Shown here: positions 54,431-62,836 of the stretch, one piece after another | Layout: each line of letters starts with the position of its first letter | How positions within the stretch are numbered: the first letter of the stretch is position 1 | NCBI GenBank assembly: GCA_942491735.1 | Contig: CALOCN010000008.1 | Span: 248,001 to 312,000, forward strand | DNA: 64,000 nt | Origin: CALOCN01 sp942491735 | GTDB taxonomy: Bacteria; Eisenbacteria; RBG-16-71-46; JABDJR01 | Direction: 5' to 3' | Position numbers and translations under genes: made by a program | Notes under the pieces: model-generated | The model's database searches: none | Told to the model about the DNA's origin: nothing | Seen by the model: the letters and a program-made list of their open reading frames with translations, nothing else

Positions 54431-54682
54431 ATGTTGGACCCACAAGCGGAGCATCGTTGGAGCGCTGACCACCGCAGGGCGATTCTCGAGACCGAGACCT
54501 GTGGTTGTTTCTACTGCCTTAAAATGTACCCGCCGTCATTGATCGACGAGTGGACCGATACGGACGATGACGGTGTTGGGCAAACAGCGCTGTGTCCGAA
54601 GTGCGGGATCGACGCTGTGATCCCTGTTCGTCCGGGCGTTGATGCTGAGTTCTTGTCACGGATGAGAGGGCTGTGGTTTTAA
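54431..54682 (+). CDS. cassette 9a: small zinc-ribbon-like conserved protein
   Basis: 83 residues. C26-x2-C29 (CGCFYC) and C55-x2-C58 (CPKCGIDAVIP) suggest one bound zinc. The pattern CFYCL...PPSLIDEWTD...QTALCPKCGIDAVI matches a small conserved family of cytoplasmic proteins without known role. ATG 12 bases after attC 8; longer frames start inside attC. No clear attC separates it from the TIR-like gene, 84 bases downstream. Confidence 0.85.
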   Translation: MLDPQAEHRWSADHRRAILETETCGCFYCLKMYPPSLIDEWTDTDDDGVGQTALCPKCGIDAVIPVRPGVDAEFLSRMRGLWF

Positions 54683-54766
54683 GGCGCCCGCCAACCCACA
54701 CTCAGGGTCGGCGATGTGCTGTGCGCCTCGCCGCTAAAGCACAAGAATGTTGATGAGGCCCTTTGC

Positions 54767-55300
54767 ATGTCATTCAATCCAATCTTGGAGGACCTCCGTC
54801 GGCGCGCGAGTGCCCGACGGGTGTTTCTTAGCTATCATCACGGCCCTGATCGCGCATTCTACGAAGAGTTCTCGCGACTAGCCTCGGATGTCTACGAGTG
54901 CGTCGAAGACAGATCAGTTAGGACGGAAATTGACAGCGAAAACCCCGAGTATGTGATGCGGCGAATTCGGGAGAACTACATCACCGGAACGTCTTGCACG
55001 ATCGTTTTGTGCGGTGCCTTCACATGGCAACGGAAGTACGTTGATTGGGAGATCAAGGCTAGTTTGGATAAGCGACATGGTCTAATCGGTCTGGGGCTCC
55101 CCACGGCTCAACAGGTAGTGGATGGTCTCCGGGCACCGGATCGGCTGGTCGAAAACCATAGGTCAGGCTATGCGACGTGGCACGACTGGTCGGATTTTGT
55201 TCGTTCTCCCGGTCAACTTGCAGACTGGGTTGAAGCAGCCAACAGCAAGTCATCGGCGCTGATAGTAAACACACGCCCAATGCGGTCCAGGAACGGATGA
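54767..55300 (+). CDS. cassette 9b: TIR-like (ThsB/DUF1863-type) protein
   Basis: 177 residues. RRVFLSYHHGPDRAFYEEFSRLA (18-40), then ENYITGTSCTIVLCGAFTWQRKYVDWEIKASL (70-100) and GLIGLGLP match the ThsB/MTH538 TIR-like fold, known as the phage sensor of Thoeris defence. Thoeris normally needs a ThsA partner, and none is in the window. ATG at 54767 is chosen; longer in-frame extension to 54716 is cassette leader. Shares a cassette with the zinc-ribbon gene. Confidence 0.82.
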   Translation: MSFNPILEDLRRRASARRVFLSYHHGPDRAFYEEFSRLASDVYECVEDRSVRTEIDSENPEYVMRRIRENYITGTSCTIVLCGAFTWQRKYVDWEIKASLDKRHGLIGLGLPTAQQVVDGLRAPDRLVENHRSGYATWHDWSDFVRSPGQLADWVEAANSKSSALIVNTRPMRSRNG

Positions 55301-55303
55301 GCA

Positions 55304-55437
55304 TGCTAACAATGCGCTGCAGCTGACGGATCAACCCTGTCACGGCCCTGGCGGCGTGGGCCGGTGCTATATTGGGAGTCCGAAGCGGGCCAGGGCCGCG
55401 CCAGGCCAGCCCGCAGCTGAGCTTACACACGTTAGGT
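55304..55437 (+). repeat. attC 9 (134 bp)
   Basis: TGCTAAC to GTTAGGT. TGCTATATT element; stem 3/3. Confidence 0.92.
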
Positions 55438-55456
55438 CTGCATCGGGGAGCGCAAG

Positions 55457-56137
55457 ATTCAAGGCCCTCAGCAAATCACCATCACTCCCCTTGATCTGTA
55501 TTGGGTATCTGACGCCCCCGCAACAGAAGATCTCTGCGCTCACGGTGGGGTTCGGGCCGTTGTGGAAGGCGAGGTAGTGCTTGAGATCGCAGGTGGCACC
55601 GCGGTTGCCGCGGGGGCCCTCTTGCTTCTTCGGAGCCTGAATGCGGATCACACAGCTGATGAGCGCCTCGCTGAACGGATCATTCCATGCTGCGGACATA
55701 TGCTTCTTGTGAACCGGAAAGATGACACAGCAAGCGTTTTGGATTGCTGCGGTGTTGGTGGTGGTGCCAACTGGTGGATCTCTCATCTTGAGAACGGAGT
55801 GGAACTTGAGTTTCCGGGTGCTGGACGATATCTCGTTAGTAGCACGAGTTGGCAGCAGGCTGTCAATGGGTTCGTCGATGCAGTAGCTGCTTTCTATGCG
55901 GAGCATCCGGAGAAGGAAGTGACCGCGGAGAACGAGATGGAACCCGGTGCCTACAGTGCTTTCTGGCGCGAGTGGCAAAGGCTTAGAGGTACCGCAGATC
56001 AGGCTATTGATCAAAGAATTGCCATGTCAGAACCTGTTTCCACGGAGCGCCGTCGTAGCAATCTGCGGGGGATTCTCAGTGGTATAGTAGTTGCCCTGCT
56101 AGTACTCTTCCTCTTGAAAGCGCTCTTGGGGACTTAG
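55457..56137 (+). CDS. cassette 10: conserved protein, start codon unclear
   Basis: The frame is open from just behind the core-site TAG and reads ITITPLDLYWVSDAPATEDLCAHGGVRAVV before its first usual start (GTG at 55562). That segment matches the N-terminus of a conserved family, so the protein probably begins upstream from a rare start such as ATT at 55457 or ATC at 55442. The rest has RIIPCCGHMLLV, DCCGVGGGANWWISHL, AFYAEHP and a C-terminal membrane helix (SGIVVALLVLFLLKALLG). Function unknown; the family may be an immunity-type protein. Confidence 0.6.
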   Translation: MQGPQQITITPLDLYWVSDAPATEDLCAHGGVRAVVEGEVVLEIAGGTAVAAGALLLLRSLNADHTADERLAERIIPCCGHMLLVNRKDDTASVLDCCGVGGGANWWISHLENGVELEFPGAGRYLVSSTSWQQAVNGFVDAVAAFYAEHPEKEVTAENEMEPGAYSAFWREWQRLRGTADQAIDQRIAMSEPVSTERRRSNLRGILSGIVVALLVLFLLKALLGT

Positions 56138-56204
56138 GCTGCAGCAGCTCTGCTACTTGAAGAACCTTCGGACCGATTGAGCGAGTCTCGTTGCTCGAGT
56201 GGAA

Positions 56205-56337
56205 ACCTAACTATGCGCTGCAGCTGACGGGTCCGCCCTGTCACGCCCCTGGCTTAGGGCGTGGTGGTATATTGGAAGTCCGAAGCGGGCCAGGGCCGCG
56301 CCAGGGCAGCCCGCAGCTGAGCTTACAAACGTTAGCT
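56205..56337 (+). repeat. attC 10 (133 bp)
   Basis: ACCTAAC to GTTAGCT. TGGTATATT element; stem 3/3. Confidence 0.92.
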
Positions 56338-56361
56338 GGACAAAAGCAAGGACAGACGCCG

Positions 56362-56829
56362 TTGAGAGTTATCGTGTTCGCTCTGCTTCTACTTGTGATT
56401 GCCAGCGCGGGATGTATGCCAATCGATAGCTCTGAACGCACGGTTGGGACCATGAATGATCTCGAGCGGTACCTGGCTGCACTCCAAGACGCCGACTCCG
56501 AAGACGCCTTTCTCATCGCTCATGTCCAGGGCTCTGAGGATTTCATCCAGTTCAAGAGCTACTCGGATGTTTACGAGATCGACTTTCCAATCTTCACCGA
56601 GCGTCAACACTCTCTGGAACCCCGAATCATCTCAGCCGGCGCAGCTCTTCGATTGGAGCCGCGGGTCACGGATGCCGGGGGTGGTGATCGATTCATCGAT
56701 TTCGACGCGAACGGCACTCCGGGAGAAGTTGCAGGTGTGGTGCGGGCGCTATTCACGGCCGTCTTCGACCTCTCCGTCGACGCCTTGCTGGAATTCGAGT
56801 GTGCCGAGTTTGAGGCGCCTGCCAGCTAA
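56362..56829 (+). CDS. cassette 11: lipoprotein
   Basis: 155 residues from TTG at 56362. Lipobox IASAGC gives a lipidated mature protein beginning MPIDSSE. The rest is acidic with NDLERYLAALQDADSEDAF and SVDALLEFECAEFEAP. No recognised family. The stop TAA overlaps the R'' core of attC 11. Confidence 0.7.
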   Translation: MRVIVFALLLLVIASAGCMPIDSSERTVGTMNDLERYLAALQDADSEDAFLIAHVQGSEDFIQFKSYSDVYEIDFPIFTERQHSLEPRIISAGAALRLEPRVTDAGGGDRFIDFDANGTPGEVAGVVRALFTAVFDLSVDALLEFECAEFEAPAS

Positions 56830-56985
56830 CTAGCGCATGCACCTGACGGATCCGTCCTGTCACGGCCCTGGCAAGGTGCTGGTCGATCGGGCGTATACTC
56901 TTCCCAGGTTGGCAAGTGATCTGTAGTTGGTCACCAGCCAGGGCCGCGCCAGCCCGGCCCGCAGGTGATGCGCACGACGTTAGGC
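56824..56985 (+). repeat. attC 11 (162 bp, divergent)
   Basis: AGCTAAC to GTTAGGC, longer than all others and with a different 3' arm (CCAGCCCGGCCCGCAGGTG). TATACT element. Probably an attC from another integron. Confidence 0.8.
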
Positions 56986-57415
56986 TGCACCAATGAAGGC
57001 GTTGTTTGTTGTCGCCACCTTCCTGGCGCAGGACAATGCACGGCACTCCTCGCTGCACCGACGTGCGGTCTTTCTCCCGGTGGCCACCGTACGTTGAACC
57101 GTTGCGCCTTCGACTGCGTTCATCCCTTGGCTTAGAACGGCTGTTCAACGTCGCTGCCATGGTTGCCGGTGAGTCGTCAGTTCCTGGACGCTTCTCGGGT
57201 TGAGGTGACCCCGGCGCTCAACGAGACTGGCTTTGAAAGTGTCAGGGTTGTGTCCACGCTGGAGTGCGGTGCCTTGATGGGCGGCTGTGGTGCGCTGGTG
57301 CGTCCCCGGGCGCTCGCCTTCGGCCGGGTCACCAAGCTGTTGGGAACCAACGACCTCGGCACCACTCAATGTGCCGGCCTTGCGGGTCTGGCGCGTAGCT
57401 ACCACCACGTCCCGT
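56986..57415 (+). repeat. cassette 12: frame-less family copy R1
   Basis: First of seven ~430 bp relatives with no shared intact reading frame. Begins with ATGAAGGCGTTG eight bases after the core, ends TAGCTACCACCACG...CCTAAC. GAAC-N4-GTTC at 57135-57146. The frame from the ATG shifts and stops after 34 codons. Confidence 0.7.
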
Positions 57416-57550
57416 GCCTAACAGCGCGCTGCAGCTGACGGGACTCCCCTGTCACGCCCCTGGCTTCGGCGGTGGTGCTATATTGAAGGGAACACGCGGG
57501 GCCAGGGTCGCGCCAGGCAAGCCCCGCAGCTGAGCTTGAAAACGTTAGAC
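57416..57550 (+). repeat. attC 12 (135 bp)
   Basis: GCCTAAC to GTTAGAC. TGCTATATT element; stem 4/4. Confidence 0.93.
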
Positions 57551-57582
57551 CGATTAGGGACTCTAGGGCTTGAGGTTGCGAC

Positions 57583-58032
57583 ATGCGGGGAAGCGTCCTC
57601 CTGATCACGGTGCTCTTGATCGTCATCTGGTCATGTAGCGATGGTGTTGTTGATCCGGGACGACACCAAGTGTCGCTGGAGTTTGCATCCGAGAGACTCT
57701 CTGTTCCCGTGTGGCCTGACTCCACAGCCTACGTTGCTCGTGTGAGCGACGGTCGCCTTGAGTTCGTGGGATTCTACGCCGCTTGTTGGTACTCAATGAC
57801 CGGGAGGATTGTGAAAGCGGACGAAGCAAGCATCGTTGTTGATGCGGAGATTTCTCAGTTACCGGCATCGGCGACCTGTTTCGTCCCCAATCACACGCGG
57901 TACCAAGGAGTGCTCAGTGGTCTAGCACCCGGGGATCATCGGATCATTCTGGAGCATGTGATCCGGCACTTCTACACGGGCGAGTTGATGGGAACTGCGA
58001 CCGTTCTAGATACCCTGATCACTGTTCCCTAG
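57583..58032 (+). CDS. cassette 13: probable lipoprotein
   Basis: 149 residues. Signal with IVIWSC before SDGVVDPG (weak lipobox). Beta-rich body: LSVPVWPDSTAYVARVSDGRLEFVGFYAACWYSMTGR. Ends at a Val-Pro. No recognised family. ATG 33 bases after attC 12, farther than usual. Confidence 0.7.
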   Translation: MRGSVLLITVLLIVIWSCSDGVVDPGRHQVSLEFASERLSVPVWPDSTAYVARVSDGRLEFVGFYAACWYSMTGRIVKADEASIVVDAEISQLPASATCFVPNHTRYQGVLSGLAPGDHRIILEHVIRHFYTGELMGTATVLDTLITVP

Positions 58033-58041
58033 ATCTGCACG

Positions 58042-58174
58042 GTCTAACTATGCGCTGCAGCTGACGGACTTCCCTGTCACGCCCCTGGCGCTGGGTGCTG
58101 TGCTAGATTGGGAAGACCGAAGCGGGCCAGGGTCGCGCCAGGGCAGCCCGCAGCTGAGCTTACAAACGTTAGGC
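58042..58174 (+). repeat. attC 13 (133 bp)
   Basis: GTCTAAC to GTTAGGC. TAGATT element; stem 3/3. Confidence 0.92.
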
Positions 58175-58176
58175 AG

Positions 58177-58311
58177 GTGAAGGAATGGCCATTGCTTTGC
58201 GATCGACAAAGTGGGGTTATTCGGTTCCTCTCACCGTCGGTCGCGTGCGCTGCACTTGTCCAGATGGGGCGCGTGGTGGCAGACTCCAAGAATAAGGCCG
58301 TGAAACCTTAG
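58177..58311 (+). CDS. cassette 14a: possible 44-residue protein
   Basis: GTG at 58177 gives a short basic product (VKEWPLLCDRQSGVIRFLS...) ending at 58311. It sits two bases behind the attC, a common position, but has no recognised homology. May be a leader or chance frame upstream of the next gene. Confidence 0.3.
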   Translation: MKEWPLLCDRQSGVIRFLSPSVACAALVQMGRVVADSKNKAVKP

Positions 58312-58330
58312 GGGCTGGAGCGTCAAACCG

Positions 58331-58660
58331 ATGACTATTCTCCGTAGGATGCCACGAGTTCTGTTGGTCACTTGTGGTATCGCACTTGCTGGGCAAACGC
58401 TGTCCTGTGACCGCGTGGAGATCGCTGCCCCAGAATCACTTGTGATCTCTGGCTATGTCCACTTGGCGACTGTTGCAGGTCACTGCTGGCAGATCATTAC
58501 CTCTGATCCTGCCTACTACTTGGCAGTGGGGCTCCCTGAAGCCTTCCAGGTCGAGGGGCTGGAGGTAGAAGCAAGCGTCAGGAAATCCAAGGCCCTTGTT
58601 CGAGATCCTTGCCAGGTTGGGACCCCAGTAGACATTCTTACAATCTCCCGTCGCCCCTGA
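58331..58660 (+). CDS. cassette 14b: exported protein or lipoprotein
   Basis: 109 residues. Signal region PRVLLVTCGIALAGQTLSC, then VISGYVHLATVAGHCWQIITSDPAYYLAVGLPEAFQVEGLEVEASVRK. The CW-Q-I...YYLAVGLPEAFQ-EGL pattern resembles small periplasmic beta proteins of unknown role. ATG at 58331. Confidence 0.7.
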   Translation: MTILRRMPRVLLVTCGIALAGQTLSCDRVEIAAPESLVISGYVHLATVAGHCWQIITSDPAYYLAVGLPEAFQVEGLEVEASVRKSKALVRDPCQVGTPVDILTISRRP

Positions 58661-58670
58661 CTAATTAACT

Positions 58671-58805
58671 GTCTAACATGCGCTTGCAGCAGTCGGCTCT
58701 GTCCTGTCACGTCCCGAGCGGTGAAGACGGGGTATCAAACTTGAAACCCAAAGCAGGTCAGGGCGACGCCAGGACAGCCCGCTGCTGAACCGCAGGACGT
58801 TAGGC
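58671..58805 (+). repeat. attC 14 (135 bp, divergent)
   Basis: GTCTAAC to GTTAGGC, with a changed interior (CAGCAGTCGG and CGCTGCTGAACCGC). TATCAA replaces the -10-like element. Probably of separate origin. Confidence 0.82.
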
Positions 58806-58819
58806 GTTTGGACTAGAGG

Positions 58820-59479
58820 ATGTGGCGAAAAGTAGTATTGATCGGTCTCCTGCTAATACCGGCCGTTGGTGAGCCTTCCCCAAGCGGTGGGGACTGGCAT
58901 GCTGAGTCGCTTCTTGGCGAGAATGCGGACTCCTACTTTGTTCTTCGCGTTGCGCGCCACAACCCTGGCAGTTACTACATGTACTCGGAGATGGTCTCGC
59001 TGGAGAAGGTCAGCAAAGTTGGTCTGCATGTCGTCCAGTCGTGGGTCATTCATTCTACAGACTACGCAATGGACCTTACGACGGAAGTGTGGGGCGAGAA
59101 GGACGCACCCGTTGTACCTGTGGACCTAGCCGCGATCTTTCGGGAGCACCGGATGCAAGTGGCCTTCCCGCAAGCCAACTTCTCTGACTTGGTCGTGGAT
59201 AGTACAGGGGTGCGCGCGGAGGTGTGTGGCTATCGTGGGGAGGTCATGCACCGCGATGACCTGCGACGTCAGGCTCCTGATCTAGGGTTGGGCCCTCGGG
59301 TCATTGGAATAGCAAGCACAATGGAGCGGACGGGTGACCTCGTGTTCCTGTCGGTAGCTTCAAATTCCGGGGCAGATGTGGGGCACTCTGTGGACCTACT
59401 AGTTGTGCAGGGTGGCATTCTCTTGCGAGCGAGGGACAAGGTCCAGCGGGCTATCAGAGAGGCCTCGGGCGGTCGATGA
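58820..59479 (+). CDS. cassette 15: exported protein
   Basis: 219 residues. Short signal (VVLIGLLLIPAVGEPSPSG), then GENADSYFVLRVARHNPGSYYMYSEMVSLEKVSKVGLHVVQSWVIHSTDYAMDLTTEVWG. No recognised family; single Cys. ATG 15 bases after attC 14. Confidence 0.72.
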   Translation: MWRKVVLIGLLLIPAVGEPSPSGGDWHAESLLGENADSYFVLRVARHNPGSYYMYSEMVSLEKVSKVGLHVVQSWVIHSTDYAMDLTTEVWGEKDAPVVPVDLAAIFREHRMQVAFPQANFSDLVVDSTGVRAEVCGYRGEVMHRDDLRRQAPDLGLGPRVIGIASTMERTGDLVFLSVASNSGADVGHSVDLLVVQGGILLRARDKVQRAIREASGGR

Positions 59480-59496
59480 TGGACGTGCTTTGGAGC

Positions 59497-59630
59497 GCCT
59501 AACTGTGCGCTGCAGCTGACGGACTCCCCTGTCACGCCCCTGGCTGTGTAGACGTGGCGGTAAACTCAAAACCCGAAGCGGGCCAGGGCCGCGCCAGGCC
59601 AGCCCGCAGCTGAGCTTTCATACGTTAGGC
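59497..59630 (+). repeat. attC 15 (134 bp)
   Basis: GCCTAAC to GTTAGGC. TAAACT element; stem 3/3. Confidence 0.92.
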
Positions 59631-60060
59631 TGCATCAATGAAGGCGTTGATTGTTGTCGCCACCTTCCTGGCGACGGACAACGCGAGCCTCTCCTCGCTG
59701 CACCGACGTGCGGTCTTTCTCCCGGCGGCCGCCGGCACCCTGAACCGCTGCGCCTTCGACTGCGTTCCTTCCTTGGCTTAGAACGGCTGTTCAACGTCCT
59801 TGCCGTAGTTGCCGGTGAAGTCGTCAGTTCCTGGACGCTTCTCGGGTTGTGCTGGATCCGGCGCTCGTCGAGACTGGCCTTGAAAGTGTCAGGGTGTTGG
59901 CCACGGTGAACCTTGTGCCCTGATGCACGGCTGTGGCGCGCTGGTGCCCGTCCGTGAGCCCGCCTCCGGCAGGTCACCAAGTTGTTGGGGCTCAAAGACC
60001 TCGGCACCACTCAATGTGCCGGTCTTGGCGGGTCAGCGGGTAGCTACCACCACGTCCCGT
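59631..60060 (+). repeat. cassette 16: frame-less family copy R2
   Basis: Left part is near-identical to R7, right part to R4, middle to R3. GAAC-N4-GTTC at 59781-59792. A 47-codon frame from the ATG ends exactly before the palindrome (TAG). Confidence 0.7.
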
Positions 60061-60195
60061 GCCTAACAGCGCGCTGCAGCTGACGGGACTCCCCTGTCAC
60101 GCCCCTGGCTTCGGCGGTGGTGCTATATTGAATGGAACACGCGGGGCCAGGGTCGCGCCAGGGAAGCCCCGCAGCTGAGCTTACAAACGTTAGGC
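60061..60195 (+). repeat. attC 16 (135 bp)
   Basis: GCCTAAC to GTTAGGC. TGCTATATT element; stem 4/4. Confidence 0.93.
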
Positions 60196-60623
60196 TGCAC
60201 CAATGAAGGCGTTGTTTGTTGTCGCCACCTTCCGGGCGCAGGACAACGCGAACCACTCCTCGCTGCACCGACGTGCGGTCTTTCTCCTGGTGGCCACCGT
60301 ACGTTGAACCGTTGTGCCTTCGACCGCGTTCGTCCCCTGGCTTAGAACGGCAGTTCAACGTCCTTGCCGTGGTCGCCGGTGAGTCGTCAGTTCCTGGACG
60401 CTTCACGGGTTGTGCTGGATCCGGCGCTCATCGGGACTGGCTTTGAAGGTGTCAGGGTGCTGGCCACGGTGAACCTCGTGCCCTGATGCACGGCTGTGGC
60501 GCGCTCATGCTCGTCCGTGCGCCCGGCTTCGTCAGGCTCCAAGGTGTTGGAAACGAAGGGGCTCCGGCATGGCTTGCTTTGCCGGTCTTGAGGGTCTGGC
60601 GAGTAGCTACCACCACGGCCCGT
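60196..60623 (+). repeat. cassette 17: frame-less family copy R3
   Basis: GAAC-N4-GTTC at 60345-60356. Right third is divergent from the other copies. The first frame stops after 34 codons. Confidence 0.68.
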
Positions 60624-60759
60624 GCCTAACAGCGCGCTGCAGCTGACGGGTCTCCCCTGTCACGCCCCTGGCTTCGGAGGTGGTGCTATATTGAATGGAA
60701 CGAAGCGGGGCCAGGGTCGCGCCAGGCAAGCCCCGCAGCTGAGCTTGAAAACGTTAGAG
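60624..60759 (+). repeat. attC 17 (136 bp)
   Basis: GCCTAAC to GTTAGAG. TGCTATATT element; stem 4/4. Confidence 0.93.
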
Positions 60760-60772
60760 ATCACGCAGAAAG

Positions 60773-61576
60773 ATGTCACGACTCACAGTCTACTGCGACG
60801 AAGCGGGCACCATGCCCCTTGAGGACACAGACGGACCGTTTGTGTGCGCCGCGCTAGGTGTCACCGGCCAGATTCCTCGTCCAGACGAAGTCGTCGGGCG
60901 TCCAGAATGGATACTGAACCAGATTGAGCGATTCTCCGGGTTTCCACACGTTAGCTACGTGGAGCCCGCCAAGGGATACGCGGTGGCGCTAAAGACCGCG
61001 CACGGACAACTCCAGAGAATGGCAATGATCACTCGGGAGCAGTCTGGTTCCAACAAGGCCTACGTCGGGCCAGACGGCATTCCCTTGAGGAACAGTATCT
61101 GGACCAAGGCTATGCTGGTCGCGATCGGCCAAATGCTGATCGGCCCACTTGCACGTGCCCCAGTCGAGAGCATCAGAATCATCCTTGATCAGAAGACGAT
61201 GACCAGTGAGTTGAGAGCGCTGTTTCGCAGGAACACCTCAACGATGGGCGAGATACTCCGTGCCAACATCAGGGTTACCGCAGCGCCCGACCCGGCAGTT
61301 GCCCAGTACTTTCTTAACAACATGAGATTCGAGCAGCAGGACATTAGCCTTGCATGGAGCGACGAATTGGATAAGGAGCCAATCGGGCTGAAGTTCGCGC
61401 ATTACCTAGCGTCCCTCTCGTGGAAGCAACTCAAGTCTCAGAGACCTGGGATTCTGGATCCGCTCAGAGCGACGTCCTATGGTGAATGCGTTGCTGACAT
61501 CACCGACATCATCACTGCTCCGCCTTCGGAGAAGAACGTCGATCAGTGGCGGAAGAACACAGGAGAGGATCTCTAA
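60773..61576 (+). CDS. cassette 18: DUF3800-like protein
   Basis: 267 residues. LTVYCDEAGT (D9, E10) and IRIILDQKTM (D139) match the RNase-H-like DUF3800 family, usually YxDESG and a central Asp; a C-terminal GLKFAHYLASLSW helix follows. Many DUF3800 genes sit near defence or mobile genes; activity is unproven. ATG 13 bases after attC 17. The stop TAA overlaps the R'' core of attC 18. Confidence 0.78.
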   Translation: MSRLTVYCDEAGTMPLEDTDGPFVCAALGVTGQIPRPDEVVGRPEWILNQIERFSGFPHVSYVEPAKGYAVALKTAHGQLQRMAMITREQSGSNKAYVGPDGIPLRNSIWTKAMLVAIGQMLIGPLARAPVESIRIILDQKTMTSELRALFRRNTSTMGEILRANIRVTAAPDPAVAQYFLNNMRFEQQDISLAWSDELDKEPIGLKFAHYLASLSWKQLKSQRPGILDPLRATSYGECVADITDIITAPPSEKNVDQWRKNTGEDL

Positions 61577-61706
61577 CTGGGCGCTGCAGCTGACGGGACT
61601 CCCCTGTCACGCCCCTGGCTTGGGGTGTGGTGCTATATTGGGTGGAACGAAGCGGGGCCAGGGTCGCGCCAGGCAAGCCCCGCAGCTGAGCTTACAAACG
61701 TTAGGC
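61571..61706 (+). repeat. attC 18 (136 bp)
   Basis: CTCTAAC to GTTAGGC. TGCTATATT element; stem 4/4. Confidence 0.93.
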
Positions 61707-62136
61707 TGCATCAATGAAGGCGTTGTTTGTTGTCGCCACCTTCCTGGCGTAGGACAACGCGAGCCTCTCCTCGCTGCACCAGCGTGCGGTCTTTCTCCCG
61801 GTGGCCGCCGGCCCCATGAACCGCTGCGCCTTCGACGGCGTTCATCCCTTGGCTTAGAACGGCTGCTCAACGTCCTTGCCGTAGTTGCCGGTGAGTCGTC
61901 AGTTCCTGGACGCTTCTCGGGTTGTGCCGGATCCGGCGCTCATCGGGACTGGCTTTGAAGGTGTCAGGGTTGCGACCGCGTTGAACCGCGGTGCCGTGAT
62001 GGGCGGCTGTGGTGCGCTGGTGCCCGTCCGTGAGCCCGCCTCCGGCAGGTCACCAAGTTGTTGGGGCTCAAAGACCTCGGCACCACTCAATGTGCCGGTC
62101 TTGGCGGGTCAGCGGGTAGCTACCACCACGGCCCGT
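61707..62136 (+). repeat. cassette 19: frame-less family copy R4
   Basis: First frame is stopped at codon 13 by TAG where relatives have CAG. Palindrome broken (GAAC-N4-GCTC, 61857-61868). An 85-codon frame from TTG at 61885 reaches the attC. Confidence 0.7.
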
Positions 62137-62271
62137 GCCTAACAGCGCGCTGCAGCTGACGGGTCTCCCCTGTCACGCCCCTGGCATTGCGGTCGGTGCT
62201 ATATTGGGAGTCCGAAGCGGGGCCAGGGTCGCGCCAGGCCAGCCCCGCAGCTGAGCTTGAAAACGTTAGGC
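62137..62271 (+). repeat. attC 19 (135 bp)
   Basis: GCCTAAC to GTTAGGC. TGCTATATT element; stem 4/4. Confidence 0.93.
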
Positions 62272-62700
62272 TGCACCAATGAAGGCGTTGTTTGTTGTCG
62301 CCACCTTCCTGGCGCAGGACAACGCGAGCCACTCCTCGCTGCACCGACGTGCGGTCTTTCTCCCGGTGGCCATCGTACGTTGAAACGTCGCGTCTTCGAC
62401 CGCGTTCGTCCCCTGGCTTAGAACGGCAGTTCAACGTCGCTGCCATAGTTGCCGGTGAGTCGTCAGTTCCTGGACGCTTCTCGGGTTGTGCAAGACCCGG
62501 CGCTCTACGAGTCTGGCTTTGAAGGTGTCAGGGTTGCGGCCAAGTTGAACCGCGGTGCCTTGATGGGCGGCAGTGGTGCGCTGCCGCATGTCCGGGCGCT
62601 TGCCTTCGGCAGGTCACCAAGTTGTTGGGGACCAAAGACCTCGGCACCACTCAATGTGCCGGTCTTGGCGGGTCAGCGGGTAGCTACCACGACGTCCCGC
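62272..62700 (+). repeat. cassette 20: frame-less family copy R5
   Basis: GAAC-N4-GTTC at 62421-62432. First frame stops after 34 codons; an 85-codon frame (TTG at 62449) runs into the attC. Confidence 0.7.
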
Positions 62701-62836
62701 GCCTAACAGCGCGCTGCAGCTGTCGGGACTCCCCTGTCACGCCCCTGGCTTCGGAAGTGGTGCTATATTGGGTGGAACGAAGCGGGGCCAGGGTCGCGCC
62801 AGGCAAGCCCCGCAGCTGAGCTTGAAAACGTTAGGC
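62701..62836 (+). repeat. attC 20 (136 bp)
   Basis: GCCTAAC to GTTAGGC. TGCTATATT element; stem 4/4. Confidence 0.93.

Noticed and set aside
54683..54766. Short attC between the zinc-ribbon and TIR-like genes
   Set aside because: CGCCAAC (54689) and GTTGATG (54749) are possible cores, but the arms between do not pair. Left as non-attC leader.
54767..55300. Complete Thoeris system
   Set aside because: Only a ThsB-like protein seen; no ThsA-like (SIR2 or TM) effector in the window.
55367..56014. 215-codon minus-strand frame over cassette 10
   Set aside because: Runs into attC sequence and is opposite to the conserved cassette frame. Similar minus-strand frames occur over each attC.
61479..61958. 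159-codon plus-strand frame spanning attC 18 into R4
   Set aside because: Most of it is translated attC; such frames recur at each attC without protein-like features.
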